Assembly (NCBI GenBank): GCA_041191265.1
Contig: JBEEPE010000418.1
Span: 1 to 27,068 of the forward strand
Direction of reading: 5' to 3'
From: JBEEPE01 sp041191265
Lineage (GTDB): Bacteria > Verrucomicrobiota > Verrucomicrobiia > Chthoniobacterales > Chthoniobacteraceae
Length of the DNA: 27,068 bases
Below are positions 7,741-15,980 of the stretch, piece by piece; the stretch's first letter is position 1; each line of letters opens with the position of its first letter. The position numbers and the translations under genes were made by a program. The notes under the pieces are model-generated. The model searched no databases, was not told the DNA's origin, and saw only the letters and a program-made list of their open reading frames with translations.

Positions 7741-9285
7741 ATGAAGACTTTATTATTGCAGACTCGCCAGTTATGGCAGCAACTCGGGATTAACCAGAGG
7801 GTTTCCATCGGGGTCGCTGCCATTGGTGTGATGGTTGGGATGATTGCGTTGCTGATGTGGTCGCAGAGACCGCAGATGCAGCTCCTCTATGGTGGTTTGA
7901 GCCAGAAAGATATGTCGGCCGTGATGGGGGCACTGCAAGAGGCTGGGATTAAGGCGGATGTTGGGCCAGGAGGGAACTCTGTTTCCGTGCCGAGCGATCA
8001 AGTCCACAAGGTGCGGATGCAGTTGGCGACCAAGGGCGTTCCGTCTGGAGAGGGGGTTGGCTACGAAATTTTTGACCGAACGAACTTCGGGATTTCGGAT
8101 TTCGTGCAGAGAACGAATAAGATTCGGGCGTTGCAGGGAGAACTTTCTCGGACGGTTGCGCAGTTGCAGGGAGTGCGCTCGGCGAAGGTTTTGATTGTGA
8201 TGCCGGAGAATCGGTTGTTGTTCACCGATGCGAAGACCAAGCCAACTGCGTCGGTCTTTGTTGAGGGCAATCTGAACACGGATCAAGTGAACTCGGTGCG
8301 TTTTCTGGTTGCGAATGCGGTGGAAGATTTAAAAGCGGACGATGTTGCGGTGGTCGACCACAAGGGGCAGGTGTTGACGGAGGGTTTGAAGGATGACCCT
8401 GTTCTGGGTGCAGCGTCTGGCCAGATGCGTTTGCGGAAGAACCTTGAGGATTACTTCCAAAAGAAGGTTGAGAGCATGCTTGCAACGGTGTTAGGCGCTG
8501 GCCAAGCGGTTGTTCGGGTGTCTGCCGATCTAGACTCTGAGGCGACGACTCGGAACGAGGAGAAGTACGATCCAGACGGCCAAGTAGTGAGAACGGAAAC
8601 GTCGGTTGATGATTCGACTGTGACCAATGAGACGGAACAAGGCGGGCAAGCGGCGGGAACAACGGCAAACACGCCAGCGAATCAGGGTGGAGGTGCTCCG
8701 GTCGGCAAAAACAGCCAGCAGACGCGAAAGAATAAGTCCACCAACTACGAAATCAACCGAGTGCTGACCTCCTCTGTTAAGACCCCAGGGAGCGTCGCGC
8801 GGTTGACTGCCGCCGTTTTTGTGGCCGCCAAAGCTGACACGAAGCGCTCCGCAGCGGAGATGGATGCGCTGAGGAAGATTGTGGCCAATGCGTTAGGGGT
8901 TAAAGCCGTTTCGGATGCGGAGGTGGCGAAAATGGTGGCCATTGAGGAGGTGTCGTTCCCCGAGGGCAAGCAAGATGCCAAGAGTTTGATTGATCAGGTG
9001 GCACAGCATTCGGATTTGGTGCGTGATGCGGGCGCTATTTTAGTGGCGCTGGTGGTGATCGGTGGATTCGTCCGGATGCTGCGCAAGACCAAGCCGGACG
9101 ACGTGATTATGGAGCAAATGGAACCAGCGGGTTTGGTGGGTCGCGAGGCCGATACGGAGGCTGAACCCTTGGAGCCGGAGGTGATTACGGTCGAGAAGAT
9201 TAATGAGATGATTAAACGCCGGCCGTCGGGGGTTGCTGCGGCAATCAAGAGCTGGATTAGTCGTTCGGAGGGAACTAACTCATGA
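7741..9285 (+). CDS. fliF: Flagellar MS-ring protein FliF
   Basis: FliF forms the MS ring in the inner membrane, the platform for the C ring, rod and export gate. The 514-residue protein has a first membrane helix at about 21-41. The periplasmic ring-building motifs follow, with LYGGLSQKD at 49-57 and a helix containing ALQGELSRTVAQLQGVRSAKV at about 130-150. Next come a low-complexity loop rich in Gly, Thr and Asn (about 295-330), the NYEINR motif (335-340) and a second membrane helix at about 430-446. The C-terminal cytoplasmic tail, with VAAAIKSWISR, is the FliG-binding peptide. The length is slightly short of the usual 530-570. Its stop overlaps the fliG start (ATGA), so the two ring proteins are probably translationally coupled. 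Confidence 0.97.
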   Translation: MKTLLLQTRQLWQQLGINQRVSIGVAAIGVMVGMIALLMWSQRPQMQLLYGGLSQKDMSAVMGALQEAGIKADVGPGGNSVSVPSDQVHKVRMQLATKGVPSGEGVGYEIFDRTNFGISDFVQRTNKIRALQGELSRTVAQLQGVRSAKVLIVMPENRLLFTDAKTKPTASVFVEGNLNTDQVNSVRFLVANAVEDLKADDVAVVDHKGQVLTEGLKDDPVLGAASGQMRLRKNLEDYFQKKVESMLATVLGAGQAVVRVSADLDSEATTRNEEKYDPDGQVVRTETSVDDSTVTNETEQGGQAAGTTANTPANQGGGAPVGKNSQQTRKNKSTNYEINRVLTSSVKTPGSVARLTAAVFVAAKADTKRSAAEMDALRKIVANALGVKAVSDAEVAKMVAIEEVSFPEGKQDAKSLIDQVAQHSDLVRDAGAILVALVVIGGFVRMLRKTKPDDVIMEQMEPAGLVGREADTEAEPLEPEVITVEKINEMIKRRPSGVAAAIKSWISRSEGTNS

Positions 9286-10301
9286 GCGAGGATTATTACA
9301 AGATGACGAAGGTTCGCCGGTTGGCGGCGTTCTTGATTTTGATTGGCCACGAGGCGGCGGCGGAGATTTTGCGCCAGTTTGATAACTCCCAGCTGGAGTC
9401 AGTGTGCCGAGAGATGGCGTCGATTCCGTATGTGGATCCTTCCTTGAAGAATCTTCTGATTGGGGAGTTTGGGTCGATTGTTAAAGATGGTTTGGATTCT
9501 GCGCTTGGCGGGATTGAAGTCACTCAGCTCTCCTTGGAGTTGGCAAAGGGCGGTACGACAGCTTCGTCCATCATGTCTCGCGTTGCGCCGGGCGGAGGCG
9601 GGCAGTCTGACGACGAGTTTGCCGACCTTGATGCGTCCCAAGTTTTCAATCTCTTGAAGGACGAGCAAGGTCAGACGATTGCGTTCGTTCTCACGTTTTT
9701 ACCTGCGATGAAGGCGGCTGAGTTTGTCAAGCAGATGGCGGTAGATAAGCGGGAGGAAGTGATCGAGTGCCTCGGCAAGATTGAGCCTACCTCGAGAGAG
9801 TCGGTGAAAAAGGTTTCAGCGAACCTGCAAAAGTTTTTGGACAAGCGTGTTGGGGGGGCTCAACAGAAGACGGACGGGATTGCGGCATGTGCGGCGATTG
9901 TCAATGCGTTGGACAGGGACACGAAGAAAACGTTGCTCAAAGGGCTGGAGGGGCGAGACGCGGCACTTGGCGCGAAGATTCGGAGCAAGACGTTTCCGTT
10001 CGAAGATCTCGCGAGAATCGACGCTCAGGATTTGGCGAAGGTGGTCAAGGAAATCAACCAAAAGGATGGAACCATGCTGGCGCTTGCGTTGAAGTCTTCG
10101 CCGCCTGAAGTGGTTGATCCGATTGCGGGGACTTTGTCGAAGCGGGCTGCAGCTGCGCTGAAAGAGGAGATTGAGATGATGCCGCCGCAACGTCCGAAGG
10201 AGGTGCAGAAAGCACAGGAGAGCATCCTTGAAGTTGTGAGGAAAATGGAGGATGCGGGGGACATTTCGACTGAGGTTGCACAAACCAGTGCGGCCAAGTA
10301 A
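9282..10301 (+). CDS. fliG: Flagellar rotor/switch protein FliG
   Basis: FliG sits on the cytoplasmic face of FliF and transmits torque from the stators. The 339-residue protein has the N-terminal FliF-binding domain (about 8-100), a middle domain (about 113-195) and the C-terminal torque domain (about 200-330, with FPFEDLARID near 238-247). Length is standard. GGAGGG lies 9 bp before the ATG, within the end of fliF. Two usually conserved stretches differ: the EHPQ motif of the middle domain reads DEQGQ (127-131), and the DDRS of the torque helix reads DAQD (247-250) with a slightly longer following turn. These deviations come from a by-eye alignment. The FliG identity is not in doubt. Confidence 0.96.
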   Translation: MSEDYYKMTKVRRLAAFLILIGHEAAAEILRQFDNSQLESVCREMASIPYVDPSLKNLLIGEFGSIVKDGLDSALGGIEVTQLSLELAKGGTTASSIMSRVAPGGGGQSDDEFADLDASQVFNLLKDEQGQTIAFVLTFLPAMKAAEFVKQMAVDKREEVIECLGKIEPTSRESVKKVSANLQKFLDKRVGGAQQKTDGIAACAAIVNALDRDTKKTLLKGLEGRDAALGAKIRSKTFPFEDLARIDAQDLAKVVKEINQKDGTMLALALKSSPPEVVDPIAGTLSKRAAAALKEEIEMMPPQRPKEVQKAQESILEVVRKMEDAGDISTEVAQTSAAK

Positions 10302-10307
10302 TCTGTC

Positions 10308-10889
10308 ATGATACTGAAAAGGCAGACAATCGCCTTTGCGGTCGAGCCGAGGTCGGTGACTCTCGCGGGCGCCGAGGCGCGTCTTGGGTATCTCGAGTCT
10401 GAGGTTAAGGAGATTCGCGAGGCATCGTATTCTGAAGGCTACGCAAAGGCGGCGGAGGAGTGCGCGGGGGAGATTCGAGACTTGAAGGAGATGATGACGG
10501 CTCTTCAGGATGGCGTGCTTCAAACGCTGATTGAGAAACAGCGTGAAATGGCGGCGCATATCCGATCGATTTTGCCGGTCCTCGTCATGGAGGCTGCAGA
10601 GCGCGTGATTGCTGGGGTAAAGGTTGATGACGCGGTTGTGAAAGCGGTGGTGGGAGATTTAATGGCGGAAGTTGCTCCAGGAATCGAGAATGTTGAGATT
10701 CGCGTGAGCGTTGATGACTTTGGCAAGATGCGGGAGTTTGATGCGACTTTTAGTGGGCGCTATCCGCAGGCAAAGTTGTTGCCAGATCCGGATTTGTCCA
10801 ACGGCGACTGTGTCATCCGGTCAAAGTTTGGAACACTGGATGGAAGGATTTCGACGAAGTTGAGAGCTCTTGAGGGGGCGCTCAGTTAA
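10308..10889 (+). CDS. fliH: Flagellar export ATPase regulator FliH
   Basis: FliH is the stator-like regulator that holds the FliI ATPase at the export gate and C ring. The 193-residue protein has a helical middle section with small residues in a repeating pattern (about 25-75; for example YSEGYAKAAEECAGEI). The C-terminal domain (about 80-190), related to V-ATPase E-type subunits, includes GDCVIRSKFGTLDGRISTKL (about 165-184). It lies between fliG and fliI, as in other clusters, and its length is near the family norm. The ATG at 10308 comes 6 bp after the fliG stop and lacks a visible Shine-Dalgarno, suggesting coupled translation. Confidence 0.9.
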   Translation: MILKRQTIAFAVEPRSVTLAGAEARLGYLESEVKEIREASYSEGYAKAAEECAGEIRDLKEMMTALQDGVLQTLIEKQREMAAHIRSILPVLVMEAAERVIAGVKVDDAVVKAVVGDLMAEVAPGIENVEIRVSVDDFGKMREFDATFSGRYPQAKLLPDPDLSNGDCVIRSKFGTLDGRISTKLRALEGALS

Positions 10890-10901
10890 CCGAGGCGCCT
10901 G

Positions 10902-12233
10902 ATGGATTCGGATGTTTGGTCGCTGGAGACTCTATCGGGGCGGTTAAAGTCGGGACCCTTGTCTCGCAAGGTTGGGCATGTTGTTCAGGTCACTGGTTTG
11001 GTGATTGAGTCTGAGGGGCCGAACCTCGCGATTGGAGATGTTTGTCGAATCACAACGGGGGATCGTGAGCATTCGGTTTACGCTGAGGTTGTGGGTTTTC
11101 GCGGGCACCGACTGTTGTTAATGCCGCTTGGTGACATGGTGAGTATCAAGGTTGGCTCTGAGGTTTCGGCATCGGGCTTTGGTTTTGGAGTGCCGGTTGG
11201 GCCTGATTTGATGGGGCGGGTGATTGATGGGCTGTCGCGACCAATCGACGGAAGGGGTCCGGTTCATGGAGTCGCGCAGCGCCCTTTGAAGGCGGCTCCG
11301 CCGAACCCGTTGACGAGGAGTCGGATTAACGAGGTTTTTTCAACGGGTGTCCGCGCGATTGACGCCTTTATGCCGGTGGGATGCGGTCAGCGCATGGGCA
11401 TTTTCTCTGGGAGCGGCGTCGGCAAGTCGACTTTGCTTGGGATGATGGCTCGGGGTGCCGACAGCGATGTGAACGTCATTGCGCTGGTGGGCGAACGCGG
11501 GCGCGAGTTGCGTGAGTTTATTGAAAAAGATCTTGGTCCGGAAGGGTTACAGAAGTCTGTCATTGTGGTTTCTACGTCAGACCAACCTGCCTTGGTGAGA
11601 ATTCGGGCGGCGATGGTTGCGACGGCCATCGCGGAGTATTTTCGGGATGAGGGAAAGAAAGTTCTTTTCATGATGGATTCAGTGACGCGGTTTGCGATGG
11701 CGCAACGCGAGGTGGGGTTGGCTGTCGGTGAGCCTCCGAGTAGCCGTGGATATACCCCGAGCGTGTTCGCATTGTTGCCCAAACTTCTGGAGCGTACGGG
11801 TGCGGGCACGACGGGTTCGATTACGGCTTTCTACACCGTCCTCGTGGAGGGAGATGACATGAATGAGCCGATCGCCGATGCGGTTCGAGGGATCCTGGAT
11901 GGGCACGTCATTCTGACGCGTGCACTTGCCACTGCGAATCACTTCCCCGCAATCGATGTGTTGGAGAGTGTGAGTCGTTTGATTCGTGATTTAGCTTCTC
12001 CCGAGGAGTACGCGTTAGCCTCACAAGCGCGCGATTTGATGGCGCTCTATCGCAGGAACGAAGACCTCATCACCATCGGGGCTTACGCCAAAGGGGCAAA
12101 CCCGAAGCTTGATTTGGCGATTGCGGTCCAAGAGGCCATGGGGCCGTTTTTGCGACAGAGTTTCGAGGACGCATGTGTTCGTGCGGAAACGATGCAGATA
12201 CTCTCGAGAATTTTTCATCCAGAACAGGAATAA
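10902..12233 (+). CDS. fliI: Flagellum-specific export ATPase FliI
   Basis: FliI is the hexameric ATPase that aids unfolding and delivery of export substrates to the flagellar gate. The 443-residue protein has the F1-beta-like N-terminal barrel (1-95), then Walker A SGSGVGKST (169-177), Walker B VLFMMDSVTRFAMAQRE (254-270) and the type III ATPase signature SSRGYTPSVFALLPKLLERT (280-299). The C-terminal helical domain runs from about 355 to 443. The length is typical. A GAGG is present about 6 bp before the ATG. It follows fliH by 12 bp and precedes fliJ, its coiled-coil partner. Confidence 0.98.
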   Translation: MDSDVWSLETLSGRLKSGPLSRKVGHVVQVTGLVIESEGPNLAIGDVCRITTGDREHSVYAEVVGFRGHRLLLMPLGDMVSIKVGSEVSASGFGFGVPVGPDLMGRVIDGLSRPIDGRGPVHGVAQRPLKAAPPNPLTRSRINEVFSTGVRAIDAFMPVGCGQRMGIFSGSGVGKSTLLGMMARGADSDVNVIALVGERGRELREFIEKDLGPEGLQKSVIVVSTSDQPALVRIRAAMVATAIAEYFRDEGKKVLFMMDSVTRFAMAQREVGLAVGEPPSSRGYTPSVFALLPKLLERTGAGTTGSITAFYTVLVEGDDMNEPIADAVRGILDGHVILTRALATANHFPAIDVLESVSRLIRDLASPEEYALASQARDLMALYRRNEDLITIGAYAKGANPKLDLAIAVQEAMGPFLRQSFEDACVRAETMQILSRIFHPEQE

Positions 12234-12264
12234 TTTGCCGGGTCTTTCGTTGAGGTGACGCACG

Positions 12265-12732
12265 ATGAAGCGCTTTGTTTTCAGCCTAGAGACGGTCCTT
12301 CTTTTGCGTCGACGGGAGGAGGAGGAGCAGCGGGAGCTTTACGCGAAAGCTTTGGCGAATCGGGACAGCTTGAAGTTGGCGCTCAACAACGCATTGGGGC
12401 ATTTGGACGTTCTGCAGCAAGAGCTTCACTCGCGACGGTTGGGATCGACGAGGAAGGACGACAACTTGACGTTCATTCATTCGATTCGACAGCAGCGTGA
12501 TTTTTGTGAGGTCGTGACGCAGCGTGTGGTTCGAGCGGATCGTGAGGTGGAAATTCGGTTGGCTGGATGGATGGAGGCCCGGAAGGGCGTGCAAGTCCTT
12601 GAAAAGTTGAAGGAAAAGCATTTTGATCGGCATCGCCTCGAGCAGGAGAGGCTCGAGGAAAGGGCCCTTGACGACCTCATAAACGCTCGTTTCGCCAACT
12701 TTCCTCTGAGGACATCGGAGTCAGGCATGTAA
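12265..12732 (+). CDS. fliJ: Flagellar export chaperone FliJ
   Basis: FliJ is the coiled-coil stalk that inserts in the FliI ring and contacts FlhA. The 155-residue protein begins MKRFVFSLETVLLLRRREEE, a typical FliJ N-terminus, and is almost wholly helical and highly charged, with Leu/Arg/Glu heptad-like patterns across residues 10-145. The length is in the usual 140-155 range. The start is supported by GAGGTGA (12252-12258), six bases before the ATG. It is directly followed by a MotE-like gene, matching the fliJ-ylxF order of the Bacillus cluster. FliJ sequences diverge strongly, so the call rests partly on position. Confidence 0.88.
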   Translation: MKRFVFSLETVLLLRRREEEEQRELYAKALANRDSLKLALNNALGHLDVLQQELHSRRLGSTRKDDNLTFIHSIRQQRDFCEVVTQRVVRADREVEIRLAGWMEARKGVQVLEKLKEKHFDRHRLEQERLEERALDDLINARFANFPLRTSESGM

Positions 12733-12750
12733 TCTGCAATACCGTTGGGC

Positions 12751-13374
12751 ATGTTGGCTGCGCCATGGTTTTTAGCGGTCGTTGGGTTGTTATCGAGCCT
12801 CGGGGTCGGGGTGATGATGATGCTTTCTGCCCAGAAAAAAATCGTTGCGACGCCGCCTCCAGTCGCGGCGGCAGTGGTGGTGGAAGAAAAACCTGTCCCT
12901 CCTCAGACGGTATTCAGTTTCCACACGGCGGAACTGGTTGAGATGGTGGAAGACCTCAAGAAGCAGAAACAGAAGATTTTGGAGGAGCAGAAGGATGTGA
13001 AGGCGCTGGCAGCACGGACGTTGTCGGATCGGCAGGAGGTGGAGAAAATCAGGGACGAGATCAAAGAGTTGCGGGCAGATTTGGACCGTCGGGTGGTTGA
13101 GGTGCAGCAGGAAGAAGTGAAGAACTTGGAGGCATTGGCGTCCACTTACAGCTCAATGCCGCCCTCAGCCGTAGTTCCGATTTTTAAGGAGATGGAGGAG
13201 GACCAGGTGGTGAAGATTCTCGCAACGATGAAAGCGAAGGCTGTTGGACTTGTCCTCTCTGAGATGGGCAAGGCTCCCGATAAATCAGGGGAGGAGAGCA
13301 CCGCGAGGAGGGCAGCTCGCATCACGGACAAGCTCCGTTTGATGAAGAGCTTGAAGAAGGAGGTTGCTCAGTGA
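12751..13374 (+). CDS. MotE/YlxF-like membrane-anchored coiled-coil protein
   Basis: The 207-residue protein has one N-terminal membrane helix (about 5-27) and a Pro/Val-rich linker (34-53). A long charged coiled coil follows (about 57-125), then a small helical domain (about 128-170; SMPPSAVVPIFKEMEEDQVV) resembling the MgtE N-terminal fold. This is the layout of MotE, a chaperone for the stator protein MotC described in alphaproteobacteria, and of YlxF from the Bacillus cluster, which has the same fliJ-fliK position. I infer a periplasmic role in stator or export support; the true partner is unknown because no motAB genes are seen. The ATG at 12751 is chosen; an in-frame TTG at 12745 is the alternative. 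No clear Shine-Dalgarno precedes either. Confidence 0.75.
   Translation: MLAAPWFLAVVGLLSSLGVGVMMMLSAQKKIVATPPPVAAAVVVEEKPVPPQTVFSFHTAELVEMVEDLKKQKQKILEEQKDVKALAARTLSDRQEVEKIRDEIKELRADLDRRVVEVQQEEVKNLEALASTYSSMPPSAVVPIFKEMEEDQVVKILATMKAKAVGLVLSEMGKAPDKSGEESTARRAARITDKLRLMKSLKKEVAQ
13357..13363 (+). promoter_or_regulatory. Strong Shine-Dalgarno deciding the GTG start of fliK
   Basis: AAGGAGG lies seven bases before GTG 13371, inside the end of the MotE-like gene. It supports a GTG start overlapping the upstream stop (GTGA). It is one of the few near-perfect Shine-Dalgarno sequences in the cluster. Confidence 0.85.
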
Positions 13375-15482
13375 GTGTGGATGCCGTTGGCGTGGGGGGT
13401 GGGATTGGTTTAGGGGCAGCGCCTGAGGTTGCTGATTTGGCCGCGCTTCTCTCAACCGCCTCGGGTTCTGGGGCGGGGGGAGTGTTAGAACCGTTGGAGC
13501 CGCTAGACGGAGTGAATCAGTTGCCGAGCGTCGGTGATTTTGAGGCGGTTATGCTGGCTGCAGCCGGTCTTTGTGAGGAAGTGATTGCTGAGGTGGCGAG
13601 TCACTCCTTAGGCGCAAGCGCTTCTCTCGCGGAAGGTGATGGGTCTGAAGAAGTCGCTCCGAGCGGAGGCGTAGACTCTTCCGAAGCCCGGTTTCAGGGA
13701 GATTTTGGGTTTGGTCCACTTTCCCCAGCTTTCGTGGATTTCCTTCAGCATGCTTCACCTGCGCAACTGTCGGAGATTTGCGCTAATCTGGAAGCTGGAA
13801 CCGGTCTGGCGATGAGTGGTTTTGTGACTTCAGAGCGAGGGGTTGAGGTCCACGTGAGTGGAGGAGCAGGGGATGCCGCTCCTGCTGGCGGACAAAATGG
13901 TCAGGTTGGCCTGCCTGAGATTTTGAGAGAGGGCGTTGCGGGGGATTTAAGATTAGTGTCGCGCGTTGTGGGGAAGGAGTCTGACGTGATGACGGGCCTG
14001 TCGGGCGCAATCATCGATGCTGCACTGAGGGGCTCTCGAAAAAATGAATCCGGAGTGGTCTCTACGAATGCATTCGGAGGGGGGCGTTCAGAGAACTTCA
14101 CCGCGTCGACCGCTCGATTGGAAGAGGGTGTTGCGAACGCTGGCGCGTCCGAAACACGTTTGGGCGAGGTTGGGTCTGAGCTGACTTTGCCTTTCTTGGC
14201 TGACATGGTTCGTCAAACTCCTCTCCGAGTCGCACCTGCAAGAACGATGCAGGGGATGAGTGTGTCGGTTGGTGAGGGTGACCTTTCTGACCATTCTGAG
14301 GGTTCGCCGATCGCCCTTCCTGGGGTGGTTGTTGAATCAGGACTGGTGCAGGGTTCTTCGGAGGTCCTGCTGGGGCGCGAAGTTAGCTCGACCAAGGGCT
14401 TGGTTCCGGTTGTGACCGAAGGCACGAAAGGGCTGAGCGCTTTTGGTGTGAGGCAGGCTTTAGACCGTTCACTGAGTCTTTCTTCTGCCGAAATGGTGAC
14501 GCAACTTTCACCTGAGGCGTCCGCTAAGGTCGTGATTGACGGCGGTCTCATTGAGAGTTCGGTCTCCGGATCTACTTATTCCGCTCGGAGTGTGGACTCT
14601 GCGGAGAGTACTCGTTCGGACGTATCGGCGGCAGATCCGAGGACTCAGGCTCAAGCAGCGGGTGGGGGCAATCAAAGAGAGAGCTCGGGGGCCCATGGTC
14701 GCGAGAGCGGAAGTCGGGAAGAAAAATCGTCAAATCAGGATCTTTCTTTCGGGTGGAATGGGAGACGACTGGTCGTTGAACCGTTACCATCTTCCATGAG
14801 ACGCGGTGTTTCAGAGGTTGCTTTCGCGGCCTCGGTCTCTGGAGCGTCGGTTGATGCTGGACTTGAGACAGGTTCGCGAGGGGATGTGCCCCAGACGCTT
14901 GGGGTTGATGTGTCGGGCTCGACTGCTTTTGCGCTGGTGCAGAGGTCAGGAGGATTTTCTCGAGGCGTCAGTTCAACAGAAGTTAGGGGTGCGGGTGGTG
15001 CATCGTTGACAGATCGGTTGGCTGGGGAGGTGTGGTCTCGGCTTGCGGACTCAGTTGCGAGGGTGCGAGCGGATCGGGGGACTCTGAAGGTTGAAATCGA
15101 TTTGCCGCAGGGGATGAGTGTCGAAGTGGAACTCAGAGGGGTTTCAGGCGGAGTCAACGCGGTGTTTAGGGTTGGAGATACTGGTTTGAGACAGACACTC
15201 GAGACGATGTGGAGTGTGCTTCCGAGGAGCGAGAAAGTGTCTGCGCTAGATTTGAACGACGTCTCGTTCGAACGCGGCGCTTCGCGAGAGCAGGCGGATT
15301 CGGACTCTCGAGGGGCTCGGCAGGATGCGCAGCGCGACCGGCAGGAGCGTTTTGACGGGGACGTGAGAGGCTTCAGGGGCAAATCGACAGAGAAAAACAC
15401 GAAACTCGGCACGCCTGAAGCTACCGAAGGCGTGGTTGCATCGCCCTCGCGAGCGGGTGGTGAAGCGAATCTGAGTCTCTAA
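13371..15482 (+). CDS. fliK: Flagellar hook-length control protein FliK
   Basis: FliK measures hook length and switches export from hook to filament substrates through FlhB. The 703-residue protein has a long low-complexity, Ser/Gly/Val/Glu-rich region (1-540) and a conserved hook-length C-terminal domain (about 545-640). That domain includes RGTLKVEIDLPQGMSVEVEL and ends in LDLNDVSF, followed by a hydrophilic tail rich in Arg, Gln and Asp. The size is larger than the 400-residue E. coli protein but within the wide family range. Position between the motE-like gene and flgD matches fliK in related clusters. The GTG start overlaps the upstream stop and has a strong ribosome binding site. The N-terminal region is not similar to anything I recognise and is expected to be disordered. 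Confidence 0.88.
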   Translation: MSVDAVGVGGGIGLGAAPEVADLAALLSTASGSGAGGVLEPLEPLDGVNQLPSVGDFEAVMLAAAGLCEEVIAEVASHSLGASASLAEGDGSEEVAPSGGVDSSEARFQGDFGFGPLSPAFVDFLQHASPAQLSEICANLEAGTGLAMSGFVTSERGVEVHVSGGAGDAAPAGGQNGQVGLPEILREGVAGDLRLVSRVVGKESDVMTGLSGAIIDAALRGSRKNESGVVSTNAFGGGRSENFTASTARLEEGVANAGASETRLGEVGSELTLPFLADMVRQTPLRVAPARTMQGMSVSVGEGDLSDHSEGSPIALPGVVVESGLVQGSSEVLLGREVSSTKGLVPVVTEGTKGLSAFGVRQALDRSLSLSSAEMVTQLSPEASAKVVIDGGLIESSVSGSTYSARSVDSAESTRSDVSAADPRTQAQAAGGGNQRESSGAHGRESGSREEKSSNQDLSFGWNGRRLVVEPLPSSMRRGVSEVAFAASVSGASVDAGLETGSRGDVPQTLGVDVSGSTAFALVQRSGGFSRGVSSTEVRGAGGASLTDRLAGEVWSRLADSVARVRADRGTLKVEIDLPQGMSVEVELRGVSGGVNAVFRVGDTGLRQTLETMWSVLPRSEKVSALDLNDVSFERGASREQADSDSRGARQDAQRDRQERFDGDVRGFRGKSTEKNTKLGTPEATEGVVASPSRAGGEANLSL

Positions 15483-15530
15483 ATCTACAGTGGAAACTTC
15501 GGAAGTGCATGAAAATAGGCAGTTAAACGT

Positions 15531-15962
15531 ATGAGCACCACAAGTCAAATCACCGCCTCTGGCAACCCGACCCAACTCGGCAATGATGTGTTGGCAGCGG
15601 CAACGCGAGCGCACAAAACATCTCTCGGTGTCGACGATTTCCTCAAACTTTTGACGGTTCAGTTGCAGCATCAGGATCCGATGAAGCCGATGGAGGACGC
15701 TGAGTTCATGGGGCAGATGGCACAGTTCGCCGCATTGGAGCAGACGAAGGAGTTGGCCACGAGTTTCAGTGAGTTCACAAAGCTGCAAAACTTGAACTCA
15801 GTGCAGCAGTTTTTGGGTAAAAACGTCACGGTTGATAAGGGCGATGGTTCAACCGATCAGGGAACGGTATCTGAGGTTTCTCTTGTCGGAACCGACCCAC
15901 AAATCTTCCTCAATGGGGCGAACTACAGTATGTCCCGTGTTCTTTCAGTGTCTTTAAAGTAA
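15531..15962 (+). CDS. flgD: Flagellar hook-capping protein FlgD
   Basis: FlgD forms the temporary cap that guides hook subunit assembly and is exported by the flagellar gate. The 143-residue protein has the conserved N-terminal block DDFLKLLTVQLQHQDPMKPM (about 37-56) followed by EFMGQMAQFAALEQ (about 61-74) and the LGKNV motif near residue 97. It ends soon after a short beta segment, so it is the compact type seen in Bacillus (about 140 residues) and lacks the larger C-terminal domain of the 230-residue enterobacterial form. The ATG at 15531 lacks a strong Shine-Dalgarno. It is followed by flgE after 18 bp. Confidence 0.96.
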   Translation: MSTTSQITASGNPTQLGNDVLAAATRAHKTSLGVDDFLKLLTVQLQHQDPMKPMEDAEFMGQMAQFAALEQTKELATSFSEFTKLQNLNSVQQFLGKNVTVDKGDGSTDQGTVSEVSLVGTDPQIFLNGANYSMSRVLSVSLK

Positions 15963-15980
15963 ATTACAATATAAAAACTT

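Noticed and set aside
15942..15970. Possible sigma-70 promoter with TACAAT before flgE.
   Set aside because: The -35 half matches only three of six bases, and the AT-rich gap alone can explain the TACAAT.
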